Below are positions 9,064 through 16,698 of a DNA stretch of 64,000 nt, in pieces (within the stretch, counting starts at the first letter, position 1; each line of letters opens with the position of its first letter). Where the stretch lies: NCBI GenBank assembly GCA_963826145.1, contig CAWGVW010000002.1, positions 620,001 to 684,000 of the forward strand. The letters are read 5' to 3'. Both the position numbers and the translations under genes were made by a program. The notes under the pieces were generated by a model that was not told the DNA's origin, ran no database searches, and worked only from the letters and a program-made list of their open reading frames with translations. This DNA comes from JBGPLJ01 sp963826145. GTDB taxonomy: Bacteria > Pseudomonadota > Gammaproteobacteria > Steroidobacterales > Steroidobacteraceae.

Positions 9064-9294
9064 TGGTTTCCTCGGTTACCGCGTGCTCTTGGAAATCTAA
9101 AGTCTTAGTAGATATTAGAACTAGTAGTTATCGTAGTTGTGTACCAGAGTCAGTCGGGATAACTGCGCCCTCGCCCAATTAATCAAGTGCTTGTCCAAAG
9201 CACAAACCCCCGGACAACCGCCTTTCTTCAATCCATGAGCCTGTGAATCAACTGTGAGCAACTTTATCCACAGAGTTATCTACAGAGAATTCAT
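9064..9294. other. oriC: Chromosomal replication origin oriC (dnaA-dnaN intergenic region)
   Basis: The 231-bp gap between dnaA and dnaN holds a perfect DnaA box (TTATCCACA, 9264-9272) and a near-perfect one (TTATCTACA, 9276-9284). Two weaker inverted boxes, TGTGAATCA (9242-9250) and TGTGAGCAA (9253-9261), lie beside them. An AT-rich stretch at 9096-9136 has six TAG triplets, four of them in one register, next to a degenerate box at 9138-9146; this resembles a DnaA-trio unwinding element. An inverted repeat TTGTCC/GGACAA pairs 9191-9196 with 9212-9217. The dnaN promoter must also lie here. The dnaA-rpmH gap, the alternative origin site in some relatives, shows no good DnaA box. Confidence 0.78.
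9264..9284 (+). promoter_or_regulatory. Pair of DnaA boxes
   Basis: TTATCCACA at 9264-9272 is the exact high-affinity DnaA box. TTATCTACA at 9276-9284 differs at one base. Their starts are 12 bp apart in the same orientation, which suits side-by-side DnaA binding. Confidence 0.88.
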
Positions 9295-10647
9295 TCAACC
9301 CGCCAGAGTTCTCAACAGGTTCGAATAATCCTCGGTCATACGAGGCTCTAAATCGCGTAACCCTTTGATTCTCTTACAAGCATGTAACACGGTCGTATGG
9401 TCCCGGCCACCAAACGCATCGCCGATTTCAGGCAAGCTGTGGTTGGTTAGTTCTTTCGATAAGGCCATGGCAACCTGGCGAGGCCGAGCGATCGAACGAC
9501 TGCGCCTCTTTGAAAGCAGATCGGCAACGCGAATTTTGTAATACTCGGCAACGGTCTTCTGAATGTTCTCGATCGTCACGAGCTTGTCCTGCAAGGCGAT
9601 CAGATCTCGCAGGGCTTCCTTCGCGAACTCCAGCGTAATTGGCCGGCCTGTAAAGAGGGCATTCGCTGTTACCCGGCGCAGCGCACCCTCGAGTTCACGC
9701 ACGTTGGATCGGATACGCTTCGCGATGAAGAAGGCGACTTCCTCCGGCAATTCCACTTCCATCCCACCAGCCTTGCTCATCAGGATGGCAACACAGGTTT
9801 CCAGTTCCGGCGGCTCAATGGCAACCGTGAGGCCCCAGCCGCAGCGCGACTTCAGGCGCTCTTCCAATCCATTCACTTCTTTTGGATAGCGATCGCAGGT
9901 CAGGATTACCTGTTGCTGGCCTTCCAGTAGAGCATTGAACGTGTGAAAGAACTCTTCCTGGGATCGATCCTTGCCCGCAAAGAACTGGATGTCGTCGATC
10001 AGCAGGCAGTCGAGCGTGCGATAAGCCGTCTTGAATTCGTTCATGGTGTTGTGGCGCAGGGCACGCACCATGTCACCTACGAATCGCTCCGAATGGACGT
10101 AAGCAACACGCGCATCGGGGTTGCTCTCCAGCATCAGGTTACCGACGGCCTGCATCAGGTGAGTCTTGCCTAGACCGACACCGCCGTAGATGAAGAGGGG
10201 GTTGTAGGCACGGCCAGGATTCTTGGCGACCTGCATCGCCGCGGCGCGGGCGAGCTGATTGCTCTTGCCCTCCACGAAGCGATCGAACGTGAAGTCGCGA
10301 TTCAGTCGCCCGCCGATGACAAGGCCTTCCGTGGCCGCGGGTGATTTGCCAGGCGGCGGATTGCCACTTGCTGGCGCCGCATGGCCGTTCGTGGGTATAG
10401 GGCGGGACCCAACCTCGAGCACAAGTTGCGGTGTATCGGGGCTAGCAACTGTGCCGAGGACCTGTGCGATCCGGCCGCGCAAATTCTGATTCACCCAATC
10501 GACGACGTAGCGGTTCGGCGCGAACAATCGCAACGTCCCGCCTTCCTCGACGGCCTGGAGCGGGCGCAACCAGGTATTAAATTGCTGCTCGGGGAGCTCG
10601 GCTTCGAGCAGCCGCAGGCAACGATTCCACAATGACGCAGCTTGCAC
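9295..10647 (-). CDS. dnaA: Chromosomal replication initiator protein DnaA
   Basis: AAA+ initiator (450 aa) that binds DnaA boxes and opens the origin. Domain I begins LWNRCLRLLEAELPEQQFNTWLRPL. A linker rich in Pro, Ala and Gly covers about residues 80-110. The Walker A GGVGLGKT is at 155-162, the Walker B is LLIDDIQFF, and the C-terminal DNA-binding signature is GGRDHTTVLHACKRI. The start is GTG at 10647-10645. No strong Shine-Dalgarno sequence precedes it, so initiation may be weak or the true start may differ by a few codons. Confidence 0.96.
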   Translation of the reverse strand: MQAASLWNRCLRLLEAELPEQQFNTWLRPLQAVEEGGTLRLFAPNRYVVDWVNQNLRGRIAQVLGTVASPDTPQLVLEVGSRPIPTNGHAAPASGNPPPGKSPAATEGLVIGGRLNRDFTFDRFVEGKSNQLARAAAMQVAKNPGRAYNPLFIYGGVGLGKTHLMQAVGNLMLESNPDARVAYVHSERFVGDMVRALRHNTMNEFKTAYRTLDCLLIDDIQFFAGKDRSQEEFFHTFNALLEGQQQVILTCDRYPKEVNGLEERLKSRCGWGLTVAIEPPELETCVAILMSKAGGMEVELPEEVAFFIAKRIRSNVRELEGALRRVTANALFTGRPITLEFAKEALRDLIALQDKLVTIENIQKTVAEYYKIRVADLLSKRRSRSIARPRQVAMALSKELTNHSLPEIGDAFGGRDHTTVLHACKRIKGLRDLEPRMTEDYSNLLRTLAG

Positions 10648-10811
10648 GAGCGCGATCTTCGAGATGTGAAGGAAGTGAGTGACAGCGAAAAGGGGGCGCA
10701 GTCTATAACTTCGAAAACGCGCTCGCTAGCACGCTCGAAGCGCTCCAATGGACATCGAAAAATCACGGGAAAAACAGCGAGAAATCAACTTTCCATCTTT
10801 CCGCGAATCTA

Positions 10812-10840
10812 TTGACAGCCCAGGAGTCGGTGCGTACCCT
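10812..10840 (+). promoter_or_regulatory. Sigma-70 promoter of rpmH
   Basis: A perfect -35 TTGACA (10812-10817) is followed after 17 bp by TACCCT (10835-10840). The predicted start is near 10847, about 89 nt before the rpmH ATG. The rest of the 288-bp dnaA-rpmH gap contains no further recognised element; the dnaA promoter must lie there but is not clear. Confidence 0.6.
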
Positions 10841-10935
10841 TGCCGCCTCTTTTTCAGACCCTTTTTGTTTTCAACAGCTTATCGTTCTATTTGTCGTTCG
10901 AATCAGGGTTCGACGAATGGCGATGAGGGCTCATC

Positions 10936-11070
10936 ATGAAGCGCACTTATCAACCGAGCAAGATCCATCGCAAGCGAACTCACGGATTTCGCGCACGCAT
11001 GGCGAGCAAAGGCGGTCGCCTGGTTCTGTCGCGTCGCCGCGCCAAGGGCCGCAAGCGTTTGATTCCCTAG
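10936..11070 (+). CDS. rpmH: 50S ribosomal protein L34
   Basis: Small basic ribosomal protein of 44 aa. It starts MKRTYQPSKIHRKRTHGF and continues through RARMASKGGRLVLSRRRAKG, matching L34 over its whole length. It is the first gene of the conserved rpmH-rnpA-yidD-yidC series and is transcribed divergently from dnaA. Confidence 0.98.
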   Translation: MKRTYQPSKIHRKRTHGFRARMASKGGRLVLSRRRAKGRKRLIP

Positions 11071-11105
11071 TCTCGTGACTCGCGAACGGAGCCACGATCC
11101 GGCGT

Positions 11106-11459
11106 TTGCCATTCAGATCCCGTCAGCGAATCCGCTCCACCGCGGAGTTCGATACTGTCTACAAATCTGGACGGCGGTCGGGAGATTCGTATTTCGGCGT
11201 GGTGTTTCGCGCGAATCAGGCGGATGGCGCTCGCCTCGGCATGTCGGTCAGCGTGCGTTCGATTGGGTCTGCCGTGGCGCGCAACCGGTTGCGACGGTTG
11301 ATTCGCGAGAGCTTCCGGCAACAGCAGCACGCCTTGCCCCAAATTGACATAGTGATCACGGCGCGTCCCGCTGCGAAAAGCGCCGCGCCCGAAGAATTGA
11401 GAACAAGTCTGGATACGCACTGGCTGAATGTGATCCGCAAATGCGCCGCCTCCTCCTGA
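11106..11459 (+). CDS. rnpA: Ribonuclease P protein component
   Basis: Protein subunit of RNase P (117 aa), which helps the RNA subunit trim tRNA 5' leaders. The family motif VARNRLRRLIRESFR covers about residues 57-71. An in-frame TGA at 11076-11078 limits the start, and no ATG or GTG lies between it and 11106. The best start is therefore the TTG at 11106 (PFRSRQRIRSTAEFD), with CGGAG some 14 nt upstream. The 3' end overlaps yidD by 19 nt, as often seen. Confidence 0.93.
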   Translation: MPFRSRQRIRSTAEFDTVYKSGRRSGDSYFGVVFRANQADGARLGMSVSVRSIGSAVARNRLRRLIRESFRQQQHALPQIDIVITARPAAKSAAPEELRTSLDTHWLNVIRKCAASS

Positions 11460-11701
11460 CTGCCATCCGCCTCTATCAGTGGACCCTGAGTCCCCTGATC
11501 GGCCGCTCGTGCCGCTTCCATCCAACATGTTCGTGCTACGCCAGCGAAGCCATTGAGACGCATGGCGCGCTGCGCGGCACGTTGATGGGCGCGAAGCGCA
11601 TCTTTCGCTGTCACCCCTGGCATCCGGGCGGCTATGACCCGGTTACGCCGGCCGACACTCTGGCCGGCTCCGGCGTTGGAAGAGAGCTGCCGCATGGGTA
11701 A
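11441..11701 (+). CDS. yidD: Membrane protein insertion efficiency factor YidD
   Basis: Small membrane-associated protein (86 aa) that aids YidC-dependent insertion. Family hallmarks are YQWTLSPLIGRSCRF, HPTCSCYASEAI and the C-terminal CHPWHPGGYDPV. It lies between rnpA and yidC in the conserved order and overlaps both neighbours slightly. Confidence 0.95.
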   Translation: MRRLLLTAIRLYQWTLSPLIGRSCRFHPTCSCYASEAIETHGALRGTLMGAKRIFRCHPWHPGGYDPVTPADTLAGSGVGRELPHG

Positions 11702-13391
11702 TCCGCGCATCTTCCTCTGGGGTGGTCTCGCACTTGCGCTCTGGATGAATTACCAGGCGTGGATGGTGGATCACACTCCTAAGGGTCCGTTGCTGACGCA
11801 GGCTTCACAAACAATGGCGACCGGTTTGGAAGGCGCGTCGGCTCAGGCACAGCCTAAATTGGGGGAGGCTGTGCCCACGCTCGACACCGCGGCACCCGCG
11901 ACTTCCGCCGCGACGCCGGCGAGCGAGCCCGCGCAGGCCGCGATCCCGGTTTCTCCGGTCGTTCATGTCGTGACGGACGTGCTTGACCTGCAGATTTTGC
12001 TGGCAGGTGGCGACCTCGTGCGCGCCGACCTTCCAAGGTACCCGCTGCACAAGGACCATCCGGAAGTCCCGGTGCGGCTGCTCGACAACGAAGACGCGGC
12101 GAAGATGTTCCTGCTGCAGTCGGGATTGTCGGCGACAGACGCGGCGACGGCGCCCGATCATCACGCTCAATTTTCAGCCGCAGCTACGGAATATCGACTG
12201 GAGAGCGGCCAGGCTGAGTTGCAGATTCCTTTGACCTGGGCGAGCGGCAGCGGCGTCGCCGTTACCAAGACCTTTGTATTCAAACGCGGCAGCTACCAGA
12301 TCGACCTCCAGTACGACGTTCGCAACGGCTCGCCGGGTCCGTGGGAAGCCGCATCGTATGCGCAGCTGCTACGCCATTCGCTGCCGCTCGAAAGATCGAT
12401 GTTCGACGTCGAGTCATATTCGTTCCGTGGACCGGCCATCTACGACGGCGAGAAGTATCGGAAGCTCAAAGTCACGGACGATGCGGACAAGACATTTTCA
12501 GCGTCCATCACTGGTGGTTGGCTGGCGGCACTGCAGCACCATTTTGTGGCCGCCATCGTGCCGGCGGCCGGGAAAAGCTATCGCTACAGCCTGCAAGTCC
12601 AGGGCGATGACTTCCTGTTGCTCGCGCGCGGACCCAGCCAGACGGTTGCACCGGGCGGCGCGGGACAATTCAAGGAGACGTTTTTCGTCGGTCCGAAGCT
12701 GCAGGCACAGCTCATCAAGGCCGGCCCGGGACTCGATCACACGGTCGATTACAACAAGCTGTGGATAATTGCCAAGCCGCTCTTCGTCGTACTCAGTTGG
12801 ATGCATGGCGTGTTCGGCAACTGGGGCTGGGCGATCGTATTCACGACGGTGCTCATCAAGGCCGCCTTCTACTGGTTGAGCCAGAAGAGCGGACGCTCCA
12901 TGGCCAAGATGCGCAATCTGGCGCCGCGCATGAAGGCGCTGCAGGAACGCTACAAGGACAGCAAGGAGCAGCTCGGCCGCGAGATGCTGGACCTCTATAA
13001 AAAAGAGAAGGTCAATCCGGCGGCGGGCTGTCTGCCCATGCTCGTGCAGATTCCATTCTTCCTGGCGTTCTACTGGGTGCTGCTCGAGAGCGTCGAAATG
13101 CGCCAGGCTCCCTTCGGTCTGTGGATCCAGGACCTTTCAGCCCGCGATCCGTGGTTCGTGTTGCCAATCCTGAACGGCCTCGCGATGTTCGGGCAGTACA
13201 AGCTGAATCCGACGCCACCCGATCCGGTCCAGGCGAAGGTCTTCATGCTGATGCCCTTGTTCATGACGTTCACTTTCGTGTGGTTCCCTGCGGGCCTCGT
13301 GCTCTACTGGGTCACCAACACGGTGCTCTCCATCGCGCAGCAATGGAATATCAATCGCATCGTCGCGGCTGAGAACCCGAAGCGGAACTGA
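11694..13391 (+). CDS. yidC: Membrane protein insertase YidC
   Basis: Inner-membrane insertase (565 aa), working alone or with SecYEG. The N-terminal membrane anchor starts MGNPRIFLWGGLALALW. A Gly/Ala/Pro-rich linker and the large periplasmic P1 domain follow. The conserved C-terminal core includes NWGWAIVFTTVLIKA, the cytoplasmic hairpin with LAPRMKALQERYKDSKEQLG, NPAAGCLPMLVQIPFF and LYWVTNTVLSIAQQW. The ATG at 11694 overlaps the yidD stop; an upstream frame from 11634 lies inside yidD. GGAAGAGAG lies just before the start. Confidence 0.97.
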   Translation: MGNPRIFLWGGLALALWMNYQAWMVDHTPKGPLLTQASQTMATGLEGASAQAQPKLGEAVPTLDTAAPATSAATPASEPAQAAIPVSPVVHVVTDVLDLQILLAGGDLVRADLPRYPLHKDHPEVPVRLLDNEDAAKMFLLQSGLSATDAATAPDHHAQFSAAATEYRLESGQAELQIPLTWASGSGVAVTKTFVFKRGSYQIDLQYDVRNGSPGPWEAASYAQLLRHSLPLERSMFDVESYSFRGPAIYDGEKYRKLKVTDDADKTFSASITGGWLAALQHHFVAAIVPAAGKSYRYSLQVQGDDFLLLARGPSQTVAPGGAGQFKETFFVGPKLQAQLIKAGPGLDHTVDYNKLWIIAKPLFVVLSWMHGVFGNWGWAIVFTTVLIKAAFYWLSQKSGRSMAKMRNLAPRMKALQERYKDSKEQLGREMLDLYKKEKVNPAAGCLPMLVQIPFFLAFYWVLLESVEMRQAPFGLWIQDLSARDPWFVLPILNGLAMFGQYKLNPTPPDPVQAKVFMLMPLFMTFTFVWFPAGLVLYWVTNTVLSIAQQWNINRIVAAENPKRN

Positions 13392-13416
13392 CCGCGGCTG
13401 GATTTAGAATGGCCGC

Positions 13417-14784
13417 ATGCCGAGCGCGCCAGCCCCAGACACCATCGTCGCTCCAGCCACGCCGAGCGGTCGTGGCGGAGTAGCCGTCGTGCGTGTTTCC
13501 GGGCCACGGGCGCGCGACGTTTCCCAAGCAGTGCTCGGTGTAGTCCCCGAGCCGCGGATCGCGACTTATCGGAAATTCCTCGACGGGCGCGGCGAGCCGA
13601 TCGACCAGGGCATCGCGATCTTCTTTTCCGCACCCCAATCGATGACGGGTGAGGATGTGCTCGAGCTCCATGGCCACGGCGGCCCGGTCGTTGTGGATCT
13701 CGTCGTTCGGCGCGTACTCGAATGCGGCGCCAGGCTCGCCCGGCCGGGCGAATTCACCGAACGTGCGTTTCTCAATGACAAGCTGGACCTAGCGCAAGCC
13801 GAAGCTGTCGCCGATCTCATTGACAGCGCGACCGGCGCCGCGGCGCGTGCCGCGATGCGTTCGCTGCAAGGTGAATTTTCCGACGAGGTCCGAACGCTGA
13901 CCGAAGCGCTTATCGATCTTCGGATGTTTGTCGAGGCGGCCATCGATTTTCCGGAGGAGGAAATCGATTTTCTGTCGGCCAGCGAACTCACGGAACGTCT
14001 CGCTCGCGTCTTCGCCTTGCTCGGGGCGCTCGAATTGGCCGCGCGCCAGGGCCAGATCCTGCGTGACGGCATGGTGATCGTCATCGCCGGACGCCCGAAC
14101 GCCGGGAAGTCGAGCCTCATGAACCGCCTCGCTGGCTACGATGCAGCGATCGTCACGCCGCACCCCGGCACGACGCGCGATGTGCTGCGCGAGCGCATTG
14201 AGATTGACGGGATGCCGGTGAGCATCATCGACACCGCGGGGTTGCGCGAAACTGGCGAATCTGTGGAAGCGGAAGGCGTTCGCCGGGCGCGTGCGGAGAT
14301 GTCGAAGGCGGATAGAATTCTGTTCCTCGTCGACATCACCGCAGCAGGCGAGCACGACGCAGCGTCGCAGGAGTTGCAACGCTTGCCGGCAGGTGTTCCC
14401 GTGACGCGCGTGCTTAACAAGATCGATCTCATCGCGGGGACTCGGGCACAGACGGCCAGGATGGCCGATGGCTCAGCGGAGCTGTGGCTGTCCGCTTTGA
14501 CGGGTGACGGGCTGGATCTCCTGCGAGGCCATCTTAAAGCCTGCATGGGATTCGAAACCGCGGGCAGCGGCACCGTATCGGCGCGACGCCGTCACCTGGA
14601 TGCGCTCGCCCGTGTGCGCATTCACCTTGAGGAAGCGCGCCGTCAACTCGTCGAAAGGCGCGCGGGGGAACTGATGGCCGAGGAGCTGCGTGGTGCGCAG
14701 AGTGCTCTCGCGGAAATCACCGGGGAGTTTACGAACGACGATCTCCTGGGGCGTATTTTTGCGAGTTTCTGCATCGGCAAGTGA
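13417..14784 (+). CDS. mnmE: tRNA modification GTPase MnmE
   Basis: GTPase of 455 aa that with MnmG makes the 5-carboxymethylaminomethyl group on uridine 34 of certain tRNAs. The folate-binding N-terminus is TPSGRGGVAVVRVSGP. The G1 motif GRPNAGKS is near residues 224-231, the G3 DTAGLRE near 272 and the G4 NKID near 335. The protein ends in CIGK, the family's C-x-G-K active-site tail. Its partner mnmG is 3.5 kb away, separated by a minus-strand ABC operon, instead of adjacent as in many relatives. Confidence 0.97.
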   Translation: MPSAPAPDTIVAPATPSGRGGVAVVRVSGPRARDVSQAVLGVVPEPRIATYRKFLDGRGEPIDQGIAIFFSAPQSMTGEDVLELHGHGGPVVVDLVVRRVLECGARLARPGEFTERAFLNDKLDLAQAEAVADLIDSATGAAARAAMRSLQGEFSDEVRTLTEALIDLRMFVEAAIDFPEEEIDFLSASELTERLARVFALLGALELAARQGQILRDGMVIVIAGRPNAGKSSLMNRLAGYDAAIVTPHPGTTRDVLRERIEIDGMPVSIIDTAGLRETGESVEAEGVRRARAEMSKADRILFLVDITAAGEHDAASQELQRLPAGVPVTRVLNKIDLIAGTRAQTARMADGSAELWLSALTGDGLDLLRGHLKACMGFETAGSGTVSARRRHLDALARVRIHLEEARRQLVERRAGELMAEELRGAQSALAEITGEFTNDDLLGRIFASFCIGK

Positions 14785-14788
14785 AATA

Positions 14789-15967
14789 TCAGCCGAGAAT
14801 CGCTTCCCGCCGATACAGGCGCCCCGCGACCCAGGCAAGCAAAACCCCGAGCGCAAGCGTCGAGCCAATCGACACCAGGACGTATTCCGTGGGCAAGGGC
14901 TCGTCCCTCAGGACGCTCGTCATCAGCAGGTGCTGGCTCATGCTCGGGAGCATCATGAGTTTCATCGACGAGCGTACCGACAGAAGTCCCGCGAAGATGA
15001 TCGGCATCGTCGGGACGAGCAACACGAATGTGAGCCAGCTCTGCGCCTCGCGATACGAGCGGGTGAATGAAGCGACGACGGTCATGAGCGCCGCGCCGAG
15101 CAACACGAAGGGAGCGGCGAGCAGAAACATCTTGATGGCAACCGTCGGTCCGAAATTCGTGGTCATCCCGAGCTCCTCCAGCGGGACAAAGCGCAGGGAT
15201 ATCGAAAAGGCCGTCAGCGTGATCGTGAGCGAGACCAGCATATAGAAGCAGGCGGCGAGGATCTTGCCGTAGATCAGCGTGTCGCGGCTCACCGGCATCG
15301 TCAGGAGCGATTCGAGCGAGCCGCGCTCGCGCTCGCCGGCCGTGGCGTCGATAGTCAGGTAGAGCCCGCCCATCAGCATGGCGAACATCACGAAGTACGT
15401 CATCATGCCGAGAATCAGCAGCGCCCGGCCGGCCGGCGTCGAAACGTCGATGTCCTGAACGCTCAGCGGAGCAATGACGAGTGGACTGATGCCTCGCACC
15501 TGCAGCCGCGTTGTGGCGATGATGCGCGAATACTGGGCTAGCGCCTGCCGTGCCTGGGATGCGTACTTCGCGTTATTGGTATTCGAGCCGTCCGCATAGA
15601 GGTAGACAGGCGCCGGCATGCCGGATTGCAGGCGCTCCCCATAGTCGGCGGGGATCACGAGGATGACGCGCTCCTTGCCGTTGCTGATAGCCTGGCGCGC
15701 CGAGGAGTCGTCGTATTGAACCTCTTGCACTGCGACGTTGCTCGATTCGAGAAACTTCACGAGATTCGCCGCGTGTTTCGCGCCCGCAACGGGCAGTGTC
15801 AGTTGTTCATCGCTCTCCTTCACCGACTTGTTGAGGATGAGGCTGATCATGCCCGCGAACATCGCAGGGCCGAACAGCGGCGCGAACAGGAGGGCGGAGA
15901 GCAGCGTTCGGCGGTCGCGGAAGTTCTCAAGGATCTCCTTCATGAAGACGACGAAGAGCGCGCGCAT
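14789..15967 (-). CDS. ABC-2 type transporter permease (NatB-like)
   Basis: Membrane subunit (392 aa) of an ABC-2 exporter. There is an N-terminal membrane helix (about residues 19-40) and a large periplasmic domain with NLVKFLESSNVAVQEVQYDD. A C-terminal group of about five hydrophobic segments starts near ALLILGMMTYFVMFAML, with ATAGERERGSLESLL between segments, the family's coupling region. It resembles NatB sodium-exporter permeases, but the substrate cannot be read from sequence. It overlaps the upstream ATPase gene at one base (15967) and converges on mnmE with only 4 nt between the stops. Confidence 0.88.
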   Translation of the reverse strand: MRALFVVFMKEILENFRDRRTLLSALLFAPLFGPAMFAGMISLILNKSVKESDEQLTLPVAGAKHAANLVKFLESSNVAVQEVQYDDSSARQAISNGKERVILVIPADYGERLQSGMPAPVYLYADGSNTNNAKYASQARQALAQYSRIIATTRLQVRGISPLVIAPLSVQDIDVSTPAGRALLILGMMTYFVMFAMLMGGLYLTIDATAGERERGSLESLLTMPVSRDTLIYGKILAACFYMLVSLTITLTAFSISLRFVPLEELGMTTNFGPTVAIKMFLLAAPFVLLGAALMTVVASFTRSYREAQSWLTFVLLVPTMPIIFAGLLSVRSSMKLMMLPSMSQHLLMTSVLRDEPLPTEYVLVSIGSTLALGVLLAWVAGRLYRREAILG

Positions 15968-16698
15968 CAGGTCGTCTCCGCCGGTCGGCCGAGCAGGGCG
16001 ACGAACGCGTCTTCCAGGCTCGCGGTCCCGGTTGCATGCTTGATGTCATCGGGACTCCCGTGTGCAAGCACGCAGCCCCGGCCGATGACGATCGCGGCGT
16101 CGCAGAGCGCGGCCACTTCCTGCATCACGTGGCTCGAAAAGAGGATGCAGGTTCCCTGGTCGCGCAGGTTCCTCAGCACCTCGCGGAGGGTCCGGATGGC
16201 CATGACGTCCAGACCGTTGGTCGGTTCGTCGAGAATGAGATTACGCGGCGAATGCACGAGCGCACGGGCAATGGCCACCTTGATCTTCTCGCCCTGGGAG
16301 AAACCCTTCGCGCGACGATCGGCAATCGCCTGCAGGTCGAGAAGCTTCAACAGGTCATCCACCCGTCGATGCAGGGCATCACCGCTCAGGCCATGCAGCG
16401 CGCCGAAGTATCGGATGTTTTCGCGCGCAGTAAGATTTGGATAGACCCCGCTCGAGTGCGGCAGCACGCCCAATCGTTCCCGCGCGGCGAGCGGCTCCTG
16501 CACCACATCGACGTCGTCGATGATCGCTGTGCCAGCATCCGGCCGCAGGACGGTGTAGAGCATTCGCAGGGTCGTCGACTTGCCGGCGCCATTCGGCCCC
16601 ACGAGGCCGGTGATCGCACCGTTGCGCGCCGCAAAGGAGACTTCCCGCACGGCGACGACATCGCCGAAACGCTTGTTGAGCGCGCGCGCTTCGATCAC
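15967..16698 (-). CDS. ABC transporter ATP-binding protein (NatA-like)
   Basis: ATPase partner (243 aa) of the downstream permease. The Walker A GPNGAGKST is at residues 34-42, the signature is GFSQGEKIKVAIARAL (a common NatA-type variant of LSGGQ), the Walker B is NLILDEPTNGLD, and the H-loop is FSSHVMQE. The order is hydrolase-ATPase-permease, with overlapping start and stop codons on both sides, so all three are translationally coupled. It probably powers export or extrusion of an unknown compound. Confidence 0.92.
   Translation of the reverse strand: MIEARALNKRFGDVVAVREVSFAARNGAITGLVGPNGAGKSTTLRMLYTVLRPDAGTAIIDDVDVVQEPLAARERLGVLPHSSGVYPNLTARENIRYFGALHGLSGDALHRRVDDLLKLLDLQAIADRRAKGFSQGEKIKVAIARALVHSPRNLILDEPTNGLDVMAIRTLREVLRNLRDQGTCILFSSHVMQEVAALCDAAIVIGRGCVLAHGSPDDIKHATGTASLEDAFVALLGRPAETT

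Noticed and set aside
10890..10925. tRNA-like TTCGAATC and GGTTCGAC strings before rpmH
   Set aside because: No acceptor or anticodon stem can be formed around them.
10648..10935. dnaA-rpmH gap as the replication origin
   Set aside because: Some relatives use this gap, but no TTATNCACA-type box was found here, while the dnaA-dnaN gap has two good boxes and an AT-rich stretch.
16110..16135. Further parS candidates around other CACGTG hexamers (for example 16110-16135, 46205-46225, 51210-51230)
   Set aside because: The bases flanking CACGTG do not form the GTTNC/GNAAC arms needed for ParB.
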